Source of the DNA: Ifrita kowaldi
Taxonomy: Eukaryota; Chordata; Aves; Passeriformes; Cinclosomatidae
Direction: 5' to 3'
DNA length: 64,000 nt
NCBI GenBank assembly: GCA_013398055.1
Contig: VZRS01014300.1
Coordinates: 102,000 to 165,999, forward strand
This document shows, one piece after another, positions 1-12,200 of this stretch (position 1 is its first letter; each line of letters begins with the position of its first letter). Below the pieces are notes generated by a model. It had not been told where the DNA came from. It saw nothing but the letters and a program-made list of their open reading frames with translations, and did no database searches. The position numbers and the translations under genes are program-made.

Positions 1-160
1 TGGTGAGGAATGGCAGGAACAGCAGGAATTCCCTGCTGAAAAGGATCTGAATGTACATCCCCCTGCTAAGAGCTGGCATCGATTTCCCATTTGCAGATAC
101 GAACCCCGAAAAAAGATCTGCAGGAAGAAAAGTCAATGTCCTACACTTGCCCTGCCACCT

Positions 161-222
161 TTGCTGCAGAAGGACGTTTGGGATTGCAGCAGAAGGACAT
201 TTGGGATTGCTGCAGGAAGGAG
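161..222. repeat. Short tandem repeat, 23-base unit, about 2.7 copies
   Basis: Two 23-base units (161-183 and 184-206) differ at two positions, and a third partial unit follows from 207. Each unit reads approximately ttgctgcagaaggacgtttg plus gga. This is a small minisatellite-like duplication. The surrounding 1-435 region has no recognisable gene or transposon. Confidence 0.6.
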
Positions 223-435
223 AAGTGTGGCCTGAGACCCCGTCAGTGCCTCCCATGGCAGCAAATACATCCTGGCTCATTGCTTGTACAAGGCAAGCAG
301 CCCCTGGGGAATGTTGTACCCCCTGAATGAGATCTTTTGGAGAGCTCCACCAACAGGACTTTTCGATGCCTCTGCAGAAGTCTGAGCCTTGAAACACGTT
401 GTTTGTTATTATTATTACATTAATTCTTCATTGTT

Positions 436-870
436 AATACTGGGGTGGATTTGTACTGGCTGGATGGGCACCGAAGCTGCTCTGTGGCTCCCCTCTTCAA
501 GTGGACGGGGGAGAGAAAAGTGGGATAAGGGTAGAGATAAACCAGTCACCAAATGCACTCACAGGCAAAGCAGACTCAGAGTCAGAGATAGTAACTGAAT
601 TTGTTATCAACAAACTTAGAGCAGGATAGCGAGACGTAAAATAAATCTTATAAACACCTTCTCCCCATCCCTCTCTCCATCTCAGCTCTATCTCCTCCAC
701 ACCAGGGGTGCAGGGAGACAGAAATGGGGTGTTTTGGGCAACAAGTTCATCCCAGGTTGTTCCTGCCACGGAGGAGCCAGATTCCTTCCCCTGCGCCGTT
801 GTGGGGTCCCTCCCACGGGAGACAGCTGATCTCCCCACGAGATCTCTTATCTGCCTCATAATGAGGTAAA
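436..870 (-). mobile_element. Fragment of an avian endogenous retrovirus LTR (antisense)
   Basis: The stretch matches in order the layout of a common avian ERV LTR read in reverse: a 'ctggctggatgggcaccga' block, a 'gggagagaaaag...agataa' block, a 'cactcacaggcaaagcaga' block, an AT-rich 'aaaataaatct' block, a pyrimidine-rich block, 'gtgcagggagaca', then 'gtggggtccctcccacggga'. The family assignment is by remembered consensus, not by search. Sense direction is inferred as minus because related avian LTRs place their 3' end in this arrangement. Only part of one LTR remains. No gag, pol or env reading frame adjoins it, and both edges fade into unique DNA. Confidence 0.6.
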
Positions 871-1631
871 AAACATTCCTGCCTTCCAAAATGACATGGA
901 AAGGGAGGCACTAAGGACTGAACTGTCTGACCACGCCAGAGGGAGCCCAGTTTGAATCACTGATTTACGGCAAAGGCTGCTTCAGTCACCCAGGCCATGA
1001 GGGGATTCTTGCTCACGGGGCAGAGGAGGCTGGGGGCAACTCGAGCTCTGCCTCACTCTCTGAGAGCCCTGCTGGCTGCTGGAGCTGGCCTGCTCTGAAC
1101 AAACACTGCTGAGGAGGAGTTTTGACCTTTTCATCTGCTGTTTTGTCTCCCACATAACATTACTGTAGGCCTTGCTTCTGTCTGATTGTTTTTTTCTTCT
1201 TGACAGATGGTTTGATACAGCCCTTAATTCTTGACAGCAAAGGAGCAATATATATTTCTCTGACTTTCCTCTATTTCTTAATTTATTTTACAGTACTTCA
1301 GAGCACCAGAAGTATTACTGTAAAACATGTTTTAATGGTACCCCTGAAATCCCAAGAATTAAAGTCAATTGAAGGAGAACATATGTGATATTTTATTATG
1401 ATGTAAAGGAGTTTCTCCCAGGTTAAGCAATCTGTTTCACTGATATGATCCTTCTGCATTTTCATTCTTTTCTGACTCTGCTGCAGCTTAATGAGATGTT
1501 TCTATCTGTCATTTAATTCTTCCAAGATCCTCTCCTTCTTTCCATTTTGACATGTAAATGTAAATTATCTTGCTGGTGTAACTTTTAGTTCAAATTTTAG
1601 AATTAGGATTTAAAAAGCTTAAATGTGGTCC
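871..1631. other. No recognised feature
   Basis: Unique-looking sequence between an LTR fragment and a CR1 piece. It has a GC-richer patch near 990-1130 and becomes AT-rich after 1200. I see no exon-like frame, RNA gene or repeat family. Confidence 0.4.
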
Positions 1632-1883
1632 CCCTAGGACAAGGGGGAGTGGTTTTAACTTAAAGAGAGGAGATTTCAGATAGGAATTAGGGAGAAATTC
1701 TTTGCTGTGAGGGTGGTGAGGCACTGGAACAGCTTCCCAGAGAAGCTGTGGCTGCCCCATCCCTGGAAGTGTCCAAGGACTTGGAACAACCTGGGATAGT
1801 GGAAGGTGTCCCTACCCATGAAAGGGATGGAACTAGATGAGTTTTGATGTCCCTTCCAACCCAAATCATTCTATGATTTCATG
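1632..1883 (+). mobile_element. CR1 LINE, 5'-truncated 3' end
   Basis: This carries the CR1 3' region in order: 'aggacaaggggg', 'gagaaattctttgctgtgagggtg', 'cccagagaagctgtggctgcc', 'ctggaagtgtccaagg', 'cctgggatagtggaaggtgtccc' and a terminal 'cattctatgatttcatg' tail. CR1 copies are typically cut short at the 5' end and finish in short ATTCTATG-like repeats, as seen here. No reverse-transcriptase coding part is retained. It is a dead fossil. Confidence 0.93.
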
Positions 1884-2622
1884 TTCCTCGCCCCTGATTT
1901 TTTCCAAGGGTCACTCCCACCACACCCTTCCCTTTTGAGGGCTTTGTGGCTTTGTTAACTCATGGTTTGAAACCACGCAGAACGTGCTACAAACTCCAAT
2001 GAGTCCACTATTGATTGCACAGGACGGGCATTCAAGCATCACCTCAGGTAAAGCTCTTGTCTGGTGCTAGAACACACGGTTCTGTCAATTGGTGCAGCTA
2101 AAAACACTTGCCAGTGTTGGCTCGTCCCCCTGAACTATAATGGGAAAGCAGCTGGATCAATACATTTGACTTATTTTCCATTACCACAGGAAGGTCAAAG
2201 TCATTGTTCACCCTCACGAATTCCTGTGCTGCCAGGCTGATGCAGCAGCAAAATGTGGGGAACAGACACGGGAGATCTTCAGCTCAGCAAAATGATCTCA
2301 TCAAGAGGCCAACAGCGAGTGGCTAAAAACGAGCTAAATGGGAAAAGAAACATAACCCCAGCTTTGGGTGATGTCCACGGAAATTCAGCTTCCAATTTAT
2401 GTAGTATTTTGCTTCAGTGTCTGCATCACCTTTGAGTGATCCTGCAGTCGAGGTTTTTTGGCTGGAGAAACCTTAAATACCCATCAACTCTTTTCCTTTT
2501 TCATGGAGGATGGCAGAAAACCGGTAATGTCTGGGCTTTGGAGCACAATTCCCATCAGTTTACTTGAACTCTTGCTCTCAGTATGTCTCAGTTCAGTTTT
2601 CTTTCTCAATGTCTCTCTTGTC
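1884..2622. other. No recognised feature
   Basis: Unique sequence between two CR1 fragments. Open frames of about 60 codons at 2253-2435 and 2458-2640 look random and have no matching splice or start context. Confidence 0.4.
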
Positions 2623-2797
2623 GTGTGGGCCCAGAACTGACCCCACGATTTGAGGGGTGGCCTCAGCAGGGCCCGGCACAGAGGGACAATCCCTGTCCTG
2701 CTCCTGCTGGCCACACTATTGCTGGCACAGGCCAGGAGCCAGTGGCCTTCTTGGCCAGCTGGGCATCCTGGGCTCATGTTCAGCCCCACATCCAGCA
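2623..2797 (-). mobile_element. CR1 LINE internal fragment (antisense)
   Basis: Read on the plus strand it gives the antisense CR1 order 'gggcccagaactgaccccacg', 'gaggggtggcctcagcagggc', 'cctgctcctgctggccacac', 'ggccagctgggcatcctgggctcatgttcagcc'. This segment lies upstream of the usual 3' end, so the piece lacks the terminal tail. It is diverged, and the overlapping open frames (2583-2951 plus, 2484-2798 minus) are CR1 shadows. Confidence 0.75.
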
Positions 2798-5700
2798 AAG
2801 GATGGGCATTCTCTTCAGCCCTCTTTTTGCTGCTGATGTATTTACAGAAACATATTTTAATTGTTCTGTTGCAGTAGCCACCTTAAGTTCTGTCTGGGTT
2901 TTGACCCTACTAATTTTCTCCCTGTATAACCTCGTGACATCCTTGCTTTAGAGTCCCCTGCTCCTCATCCCAAAACTCATTAACTCTCCTTTTGTTTTTG
3001 AGTTCCTTACAAAACTCTCTGTTTGGCCAGGCCTGTCTTCTCATTTTCTCTCTTTTTAAAAATTTGCTACCTTTCCCTTGCTTTGAATCTTGTGAGTCAC
3101 AGGCACTGACCTTGATTTTGTGCTATTTCTCCTGCACTCTGCTGGGACTCTCCTGGACTCTGCCTGAAAGATACTAAGAATAATTTATCCACATAAGTTT
3201 CTACTTCTCACTGACCACTCCAGAAGCTGTGCAGAAATTAAAGCTAAGTTTGTTTTCTTCAAAGACAACGTAGATTCTGGAGCCTTGTAACCACATCCCA
3301 TTTTGGTGGGATGGTTTTGTGTTTGGGATGGTTTTCTCATGGGTCTCACACAGCTGAGGCAGAGGAGCCTGAGGAATATGGGATCTCAATCAGGCTGAAT
3401 GAGAGTGTTTGTAGCTGAGAGGGGAAATTCAGCTCTCTTTTCTTTCGAGGTATTATGAAATATCCTGCTGTGATTGCCACGTCTTTTATCTCAAACTGCC
3501 TCAGCCTAGTTCTTAAAGATGAGAGGTTTTCACAGGTCTGATCATGAGCGTGAATTTGTGATGATGCCCAAAATACAGTAAGAGGAAGAGCAATGAGAGT
3601 ATAAGAAAGGACAGCAGAAATAAAAGAAAAGGTGAGCATAAGGTTCTTTAAGTGGCAAATCCTTAGTGAGGGGAAAAAGGGGGTCACTTCCCTGTGGAAA
3701 TGTTGGTTCAAGTTACTCAGTTTAATAAATTGTTGTGGTATTGCTGGGTGTGACGCTCCTGCTGGGTATTCCCTGTGCAGATATCCTGGGCTTGTATTGC
3801 AGATCAGACCCATTCAGGGCAAATTTTTATTAGACTTTCATTAGGTTTAATGTTTTAGCTCATCTTCATCTTGTTATTAGCAGAATATCTGTGATTTTTA
3901 GTGGAAATTATAGCCCTGCAAGGACATTCAATAAACTTACACCCATCGCAGCATAACTCATCTGAGTTATGTCCCGTCTCCTTAAAATTGTCCACGGAAT
4001 GAAGAATGAACACGAATCACTGCTTCTGGCAAGAGAGCAAAACAGCTTCCTCTGGAAGACTTCAGAGTGGATGGCTTGGATTGCTTCGTTCATGCACTCA
4101 CCTTCTTGTCCTAATTTTGGAAAGGAATTGAGGCAAAATCAAGCGGAATCAACACAGTGAATAAATAATGCCTTGTCTTTATATAGCATTTTCTATACAC
4201 CAGCCTCACAGAGTCCTCGTGGCCATGCTATTTCAGGCATTTTGTGTCTTATGTAACAGAGCTGTCCTACTGCTGACTTTGAAATGGATTGTCTTGGCCT
4301 TCAAATCATCTACTGACAGCGCACGCCACAGATCCTCAGCTGCTTCTTCCAGCAACTTTCAGTGTTTGATTGTGGTTTAGTTTTAAATGTGCAAAGGAAA
4401 ACACAGAAATCTGCTTTTTCCAGGTGAGTTTGAGCTGACAGATGCATCTCAATTGAAGAAAAATGTTGGAATGAGAAACTTTCTCCCCACACATATTATT
4501 TTCCTACCGCATCATAAATAACATCCGGCACAAAACGAAGGGAGAGAAATTAATTCACAACTCTGTGTAGCTTGCCACTTTTTACTTTGTTGGATTGATA
4601 ACACAGATGGTTGAAATGACTTATCCTGCTTTTCATGTCACCCCAGCCATCCTGTGTTGTTTAAGGTGAGGATAAAGCACCTCCAGGGTGTCATTTATAT
4701 TACCCAGAAAGGGTTATCCAAGAGAGGCTGAGTGGAAAAATCTCTGAGTGACTGGTTCTACAGGTGATGTGCTGTGTCTGTTACATCTATAAAGTGAAAT
4801 GTTCTTAAGTTTAATTTTATGGAAAACAGCTTTCCTTGTGAATAACAGTTGTAAGTTTCAGATATAAAGGCTTTTCTCAACACAAATCTGATCCAAAAAG
4901 TGGCATTTTCGAAGTTCTCATTTGTAGAGTCTTTAAAAAAAAAAGCGTTCCTATTAACATAACCATAGTTATTTGATAATTTTAGTTTTGTACTTACATT
5001 ACATTTTAAATAAAGTAGCTCAGTTTAGTTCTTAATATAACACAGACCACAAGTCACCCAGAAACCTTGAAACTGAGAGGTTTTCTTTTACTACTTTATT
5101 TTTTACACTCCACGGGAAAGAACACAGTGTTCATCTAGAACCAGCAGAGCTTGTGCCTGATTATACCCAGCTATTTAAATACTGGTTCCTATTATACTGC
5201 AAAATGTTGCATGCACTTCTTCTGTTTTTCTTCTTATTCTTCCAGGTTGAGGTAATCTCTTTATTGATATGCCATAAATCATTCTGTTCCACATCCTAAT
5301 GTGTCAAAAGAAAACATCTTGGGTGACAAGAATCAAGTGTCCATTTAACTCAAGGGCACATTCACTGGTGTTCTTCACAAATACCACATTGTAAATATAT
5401 GCTCATAAAAGAAATTTATCCTGAAAAATAAACAGAACTGCAAGGTCATTTCAAGAAATATTTCATGATTTTTTTTTTCTACTGTTCCCATGAAAGACCA
5501 TTTTTTTCATGTGGTCTAAACACTGAGCCCAAAGTGAAATGTTTTGTGTAGTAACTGATGGGGTGAGCACAATCAATCTCCTCCTTCATGTGAAAACAAA
5601 TATGACTGGGAAATGCAGCACAAAAACATTTGTGAGCTGGCATAGACTGATTAGGGAATCAATTTTAAGTAACATGACTGATGGAGGCAAAGCAGGAACA

Positions 5701-7180
5701 TCTGCGTGACACACTGGGAAGGACTGGGCTGATCACATTTACCTATGGACAGAGGGGAAATTTTGTTATTTATTTATTTTACTCATGCTAAACTGCAAAC
5801 TGAATGACATTAAATTCTAGAGTTTGGCTCCTGGGTTTGGCTTGAGCAAAGCCAATGACAGCCAAAGGTATTAATGTCTCATCCCTCTTCCTGGGAGGGC
5901 TCTGTCCCACCCGAAACACCTCAGTCCCAAGGAGTATCCACTCACAACCTAAGGAGCAGCCCAGTCCTGGAGCTGAATGGACGAAGTGACCACATTCATT
6001 TGGGAGGAAGAACTGAATTCAGTCCTCTGTATCTTAGAAATATCTTACTTTTTTAAAGACCAGATAAAGCTCTCTGGCCCACTTTATTATTTCCTCCCTT
6101 GGTTACAGTCTCCCATCCAGTGGTGAGGGATTTGTTATTGCAAGGTCGGTGCCATGGTGTTGCTACCTAAACCTCATCACATTTTAGTTGCCTTTCCTCT
6201 GAATTTATTAACTTCTGTTCAAGCTGTGGGGTGCCTGGCATTCAGAACTTTGAGGGTTTTCTGGATATTTGCCACATGGGACCAAGAAACCTGGCCCTGT
6301 CGTGATGCATGGACTAAAGACTGGATTTGTGTGGCAGGGAATGGTGGAACAACTCATTTGCCTCAGACTTTTGAGGCCACAAACAGAAGCAGATAAGATT
6401 ACGATGACCCTGGCCTGCGGCTTTTGCCAGCATTATGAAGAGCCTCTCATATAACCCACAGAATAAATGTGGCAGAGGGAAATTGTTGGCAACAAGAGAG
6501 GGAACAGTTTTGCAGTCATGATTTTGAGTTTCTCACTGGAAGCCAACTCTTTCTTGACAGCTCTCCCCAATAAAGTGACTGCCAGAAGAGAGATATCTCT
6601 CTTCATCTGCTGAGAGAGATGCTCCCTCTACATTGTTATGTCCTAAAAATCTAAAAATGTGTTCACCATCCCTCAGAAGTTTTCCCCGGAGCAGCAACTG
6701 CTCTGATCATCCCCATAACTACATCCCTGACTCCCAAGTTCCAGTCAGAGAAGAAAAATCATATTTGCTTGCACACTTTGGAGTTTTGAAAAAACTTCTA
6801 CTGCTGTGGGAGACATCCAAGAGGCAGAACATTCAGCTTGTCTGACCTTTTTGCCATGGACCACAGCAGTCCAATTCCTCTGGTATTCCTCGTGTCTATA
6901 GAGCCAGATTAGTACACTGAATTTTTGTATGAATGCTTTATCAGTTCCATGCAGCCAGGACTCAAACTTCCCCTCTCTGCCTTCCTTTGCTGCATGTAAA
7001 ACTCCATCTCCTTTCCTTTTCTGGGCAGAGAAGATAAAGTGATTCACAACTGGGCAGTGTTTGTTTGGGGCCTGCTAAAAGCCCAAAGAGAGGCTGGCTG
7101 ATAAACAGGGAGAAATACATGGATTTGCTTGGGGCTTTTTGTCTATTAGTTGTGGGTTTAATAAGGAAAATGGAGTTACC
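2798..7180. other. Long unique stretch without recognised feature
   Basis: About 4.4 kb with no CR1, LTR, long microsatellite or exon-like frame that I can support. It is AT-rich, with short homopolymers such as the A run at 4934-4944 and the T run near 5470. The 155-codon minus frame at 3346-3813 has no family resemblance and is treated as chance. Confidence 0.4.
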
Positions 7181-7457
7181 TGGGAAAAATCATGGTTCAA
7201 ACTGAAAGAGGGGCAATTTAGGTTAGACATTAGGAAGAAATTGTTCCCTGTGAGGGTGTGGAGGCCCTGGCACAGGGCGCCCAGAGAAGCTGTGGCTGCC
7301 CCTGGATCCCTGGAAGTGTCCAAGGCCAGGTTGGATGGGTCTTGGAGCAGCCTGGGATAGTGGAATGTGTCCCTGGCCATGGTAGGGGGATTGGAACTGG
7401 ATGATTTTTAATTTCCTTTCCAACTCAGCCCATTCCAGGATTCTCTGATTCTGTGGT
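7181..7457 (+). mobile_element. CR1 LINE, 5'-truncated 3' end
   Basis: CR1 landmarks appear in order: 'tcaaactgaaagagggg', 'ttaggttagacattaggaag', 'ccctgtgagggtgtggaggc', 'cccagagaagctgtggctgcc', 'caaggccaggttggatggg', 'cagcctgggatagtgg', 'ttggaactggatgat', and a tail 'attctctgattctgtgg'. It is moderately diverged from consensus. Confidence 0.93.
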
Positions 7458-9202
7458 TCATTATTCCAACAGTGGATTTTGCGGTATTGACATTATTTAT
7501 TGTGCAGCACACTCATACCCTGGAGTTGTAGCTGATTGTTCAATCCCTTTCCTCACCACTTCTCTTTTCCCCCACAGATCCATTTAACTCCACGACTTGA
7601 GATCCTGTGGGCAAAAAGAGGGAGAAAAAAGAGAAATGGTGGGAGTGGAGTCAGAGAAAATCTGTAAGGTGAGGGGGGTCAGGTGGTGTGATTTGAATTC
7701 AAACCCAAAGGTGAAAGAAGGAAGCTTGAATGAAATCCAGCCCATCACAATGGGGTTTGATCATCTTTCGCTTGTTAAACCAGACAGTGAGAAATGATGC
7801 TGCAATGTTTTATCAGGAGTAAAGTCCTATGAAAAGGCTATGAGAGATGAGGAAATTAAAGATTATTAAGGCCAGAAACAGCAGTGATGAGGGACAGCAA
7901 ACGTCTGCATCTGGGCTTAGTGGAGATGTACAGTTGGATGGAATTTAGAGATTTTTGAGGTGTGGGAGTGCAACTGGATTTGGCAAAGCGTCCCTGTGAA
8001 ATGAAAGATTGATGGGGGAGAGGTTGATCTTCACAGAGTCCGTGTGACAAAGTTGAGGACAAAACCAGGAGGGTTTAGACGAGATTATATTTGCCTGTGA
8101 CAGTCATCCTAAACCACCAAGGAGTTCAGCCTGTCTCCCTCAGATGAATTGTGAGTCCTGATAAACCCATGTGCATACTTCAAACCGATTGAAACCCAGC
8201 GTAGCTAAACCCATATTGAATTGCAAACTGATGCAAGGTTATTCCAGTTAAAACACAGCTTTTGGAGGGGTGACATTAAAATGCACTGAAAAAATGAGCC
8301 AGGAAAAAATACTTATTTTGTCTTACAAAACCCCCTGTATACAGGCTAAATCAGCCTCCTAAAACCATTTCCAGGAGGCTGAAGACTGATTTCTACGCTG
8401 TTGAGACAGAAAAGCCGGAGCACAGAGGAGTGAAATAATTCCTAAGAAAGCACTGGCAGAAATCAGAAAGCCTTGTTGAACTATTTGTTCTCTCCACTAC
8501 ACCCATTTCTTATTCTCAAGAGTGAACTGAGATTGTAAAATACTCCAGGTTTTAGTTGCACTGTGTTCGTTGTGTCTGTCTGTAAAACACCTTTTTTTTC
8601 ATTGTGGGTGGATTGAAAGGGAAAAGAAACATTTAGTGACAGGTTCTTCAGACCATTTAGACACCTGCTTTTTGTCTCCCCAGATTATAATTTATTATTA
8701 ATTCCCCTTTTCAATGAGTTTAATGATACGGTACCATACCAAATTTTTTTCTGATGCATTATTTCTCTTTGAGCCTCTTGAGCGGGTTAAGATGTTAATA
8801 GGGAACAATGTCCACCTCACAAAGGCAGGGAATGGAGAACATTCCCTCTATTTCTTCCCCCCTTGGAAGTTGTGCAGAATTGCTTTCCTTAAATGGGAAC
8901 ACAGAGTGAAAACCCCGCCAAGAGCCCAAGCTCAAAGGTAAATATTAGTGTCAGGGTACAAGTAAGGAAAACACTTCTAATTTTATTGTGCCTTTCATCT
9001 GAGTGTTTCAAAACATCTCCCAGATATTGATCAAGACTTTCTGAGGGATTTTTTATAAGTCAAGCACGTCAGTACGAATTTCCCATCACCATGTAAGAGG
9101 TGAAAAGCCACTAGAATGGAAAGAATGCTTTCTGTTGTTTGTTTCTAACAGCTGAGGAAGGGAAATCAAAATAAAAGAGTTCAATTATTTTTGTAATAAT
9201 GG
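7458..9202. other. Unique stretch with weak splice-like signals
   Basis: No repeat family is seen. A pyrimidine-rich AG at 7577 (ctcttttcccccacag) and a GTGAGG at 7669 bracket 91 bases. Two of the three frames stop early, and the third hits TAA just before the GTGAGG, so this is not a supported coding exon. Confidence 0.35.
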
Positions 9203-9235
9203 NNNNNNNNNNNNNNNNNNNNNNNNNNNNNNNNN
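9203..9235. other. Assembly gap (33 N)
   Basis: A run of 33 undetermined bases follows AT-rich sequence. It is an unresolved assembly gap or masked bases. The real length may differ. Confidence 0.99.
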
Positions 9236-12200
9236 TAAGGGGGTGTTTGGTGAGAAATCCATAAAGAAAAAGTTCCTGGATTCAGAATTAACCATTTTAT
9301 GTCGTCTCTTTGAAATAGAATTATGGGGGTAGCACTCATATTTATTTAAAGTTTACTTCATAGACCCTTGGAATAGCAAAAGATTAAATGATGCTGAAAT
9401 CAGATTTGATGAAACTTGTTCATGTTCTTTCCTCATCCTGATTCCAGCACTTACTCTGACCCTGTGGCCAAAGCTTTTTGACCTTTCCACTGCTCGTGCA
9501 GATTGTTCCTTTACCAGTTTTACTCCAGCTGATGCCATGACATTCCTGTTTTCCATGAGATGTCTTTTACAACCAGATTCCTTTTGGGTGTGGAGAGTTG
9601 AACACAATGATATAAATACTTTACACCGCTGGTATGGAGGTACTCTCCAGAGTAACCTAGGAGTGGAATGCAGAATGCAAATCAAAACTCAGTCAATCAA
9701 AACCAACTTGAAATTTGGGTGATCTCATGTGATTGGCATAGTTTCTAAATTAGTTACACATTTATATTCTGTTGTTTGAGCTCAGTATCCAAAGGGATTT
9801 TCCCATCTTTTTAAAAACAGACATCAGATTTAGGGGGAGCAGTATAAAAACCAAGAGAGCTCTAAGGCAGAAAAATTTCTTTCCACTGCAAAATTTAAAA
9901 CAAAAAGCAGAAAGGCTGGAAGAAATCTTTAGTATTCAGGAATGTAGAACATTGTAGATGGTGTTATTACTCCAAGAATTGGAAGGAGAATTCCAATAAA
10001 ACTTTGCAATTTAAGGCATTTTCTTTTAGTATTTCAATTGGATTCTTGGGGAACAAGTTTATGGGGATTATATGCAAATGAGGCTTGAAAATTTGTCTTT
10101 TTAAATTTTTTTTTTAAACCCAGTTTCTATAAAGCTTTAACAGTGACACAGGTGTTTAAAAACACTAAGACGTAATTATCTGAGATTTGGAGAGTTACTA
10201 ATGATTCCTGGAGATAATGAGAAGCAATTTGGTCGCGCTCTGTTAATGTGTGAAGTGATTTATAAGGGGAGCAGTAATGAATGTTGTCACTTCTAAACAA
10301 AACAAAGCACTTGTAAAGAACATTGATCTGTCCTTTTTTTCCCCCCAGAACTTAGATGGATGAAGATTGCAACATCAGCAAATTTAACTTAGTTAACTGC
10401 CAGCTACAAACTTTTCTTCTTCAGAGATATTTCTCTCATTCTACATACACCAGATTTTTTTCTTTTCGCTACATGATATATTTCAACTTTGATCCACCCA
10501 AAGGCAAGCACATATCCAAATAAAGCAAAATAAACTAGGAAGTACCATTATTCATTTTTAATATTTATATCACCTTACTCAAGATGACAACCAGACTCTA
10601 ATTTTATTCCTTTTTTTAATAAAGAACACCATGCCCTTGATTAGAGGGAAATTAATACAAGTTTATGACCACAAACCCTTCTATTTCAGCCAAATTTTTC
10701 TGCAGTCACTTCTCGGTTATCTGTGGTTTCATTATCCAGTTCGATGTGGCAAAAACTTCTCAGAGGATCATAGAATATCCTGCAGGACTTCTCTCAGTGT
10801 AACACCATATTTATTTATTTATTTTTAACATCTCTTAGCCATCCAAAGAAGTTTGAATAATGGAAGTAAGAGGTTTTTTAGTAAATGTTCTCTTCTTGGT
10901 TAAAAAAGGTAGAACAAATCGTAGGTATTGCAACAATAATCAATGAACAAATACCCTCATGAGACACGAGAAATTAATTTACAAAATTAAATGTGCTAAA
11001 TACATGCTAAATATATTGACTATGTTGCCTCTTATTAAAGATCAAGCTTAATGACATTAGCTTACTAATCTTTCATTTTCAATTAACATGGGCAAAATAT
11101 ATGGACCAATATCCTATTCCCCATCTCTTGATCTCAGAGAGAAAATAAATTCTTTGGTTTCTACAAGGGGACATCCCAGATGCACTTTCCCAGGAAAAGG
11201 ATTCAGATGTCTGGGAAATCTGGGAGGACAAAAGAACAAACAATTTGTCTGTAGGTTCCAGCTCACTTTTTTTCCTACTAAATATTCCCCTCCCTCTCCC
11301 TGGGAACAGGATGGTGCTATCCAACTCTCCTCTGCTGTGGGACACTGGTGGGCACAGCAGATAAATCATTCCCAGGAGTGTAAAAAAAAGTAGATGGTTT
11401 GGATCATCACACCTGGGCCTTGTTCCTGTGCCATGGCCCAGCATGAAGAGCTAAGAACTTCTCCATATCCAAACAAATCGAGAATTTAATCCAAATAGAC
11501 AGCACAACAACATTTTTATAAAGAGCTGAAAGTCATCCAGAGAGAGAGCAAACAAACTGCAGTAATTTCTCCAGCTGTCAAAAGGCACTTGACAGAATTA
11601 ACCAAAATTAGAGTGGGTATCTCCAGTTTGTGAGTAAATGTGGCTTTAGTTCTCATTTTGCTTTCATAATTGGAACAAGACACGGTGAAATTTTCTGGAC
11701 GCCTCCGTGTTAGAAATAAATTAGTTCCCCTTCATAGTCTCTTAAGAAGAGGGACTTAGCAAAGCCTACTGCTTTCTGCTTATTTACTGAGGCTCTGCAA
11801 TTATAATGAGGCAAATACAACTTGCTAAATAGAGAGAATAAAAATGGAAAATTAAATCTGCGAGGAGCTGCCTTCGAGTGCAGACAATAATTCAGCTGCA
11901 CACACCTATTTGCATTTCATCAGGCTGGAACATAATGGTGCTCCCACAACATAATCAAACGTGGTTTGGACTGAAGGTAGTGCCATGAGGGGGGAATTCC
12001 AGATTCTCAGCTGGCTCTGATCATCTGAAGATGACATAATTCTGCTCAGGGTCCTCCCTGCGGGGATCACAAGCCCCAGTTGGACGGAAACGCCCAGGGA
12101 TTTTCCTCCAAACAGGGCTGGAAGAGGCGTCAGTCTCGCTGAAGATGGATTGATGCAAAGGAAGTGATGGAAGCGTGGATTAAATGTTGGGATAAATCGG

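Noticed and set aside
3557..3640. Possible C/D-box small nucleolar RNA starting at 'gtgatgatg'
   Set aside because: A C-box-like motif is present, but no D box (CTGA) or terminal stem lies at the right distance.
3346..3813. 155-codon minus frame
   Set aside because: No family resemblance, no supporting splice or start context, ordinary composition.
10760..10800. Possible CR1 3' end ('gatcatagaatatcctg')
   Set aside because: Only about 16 bases match, and the rest does not follow CR1.
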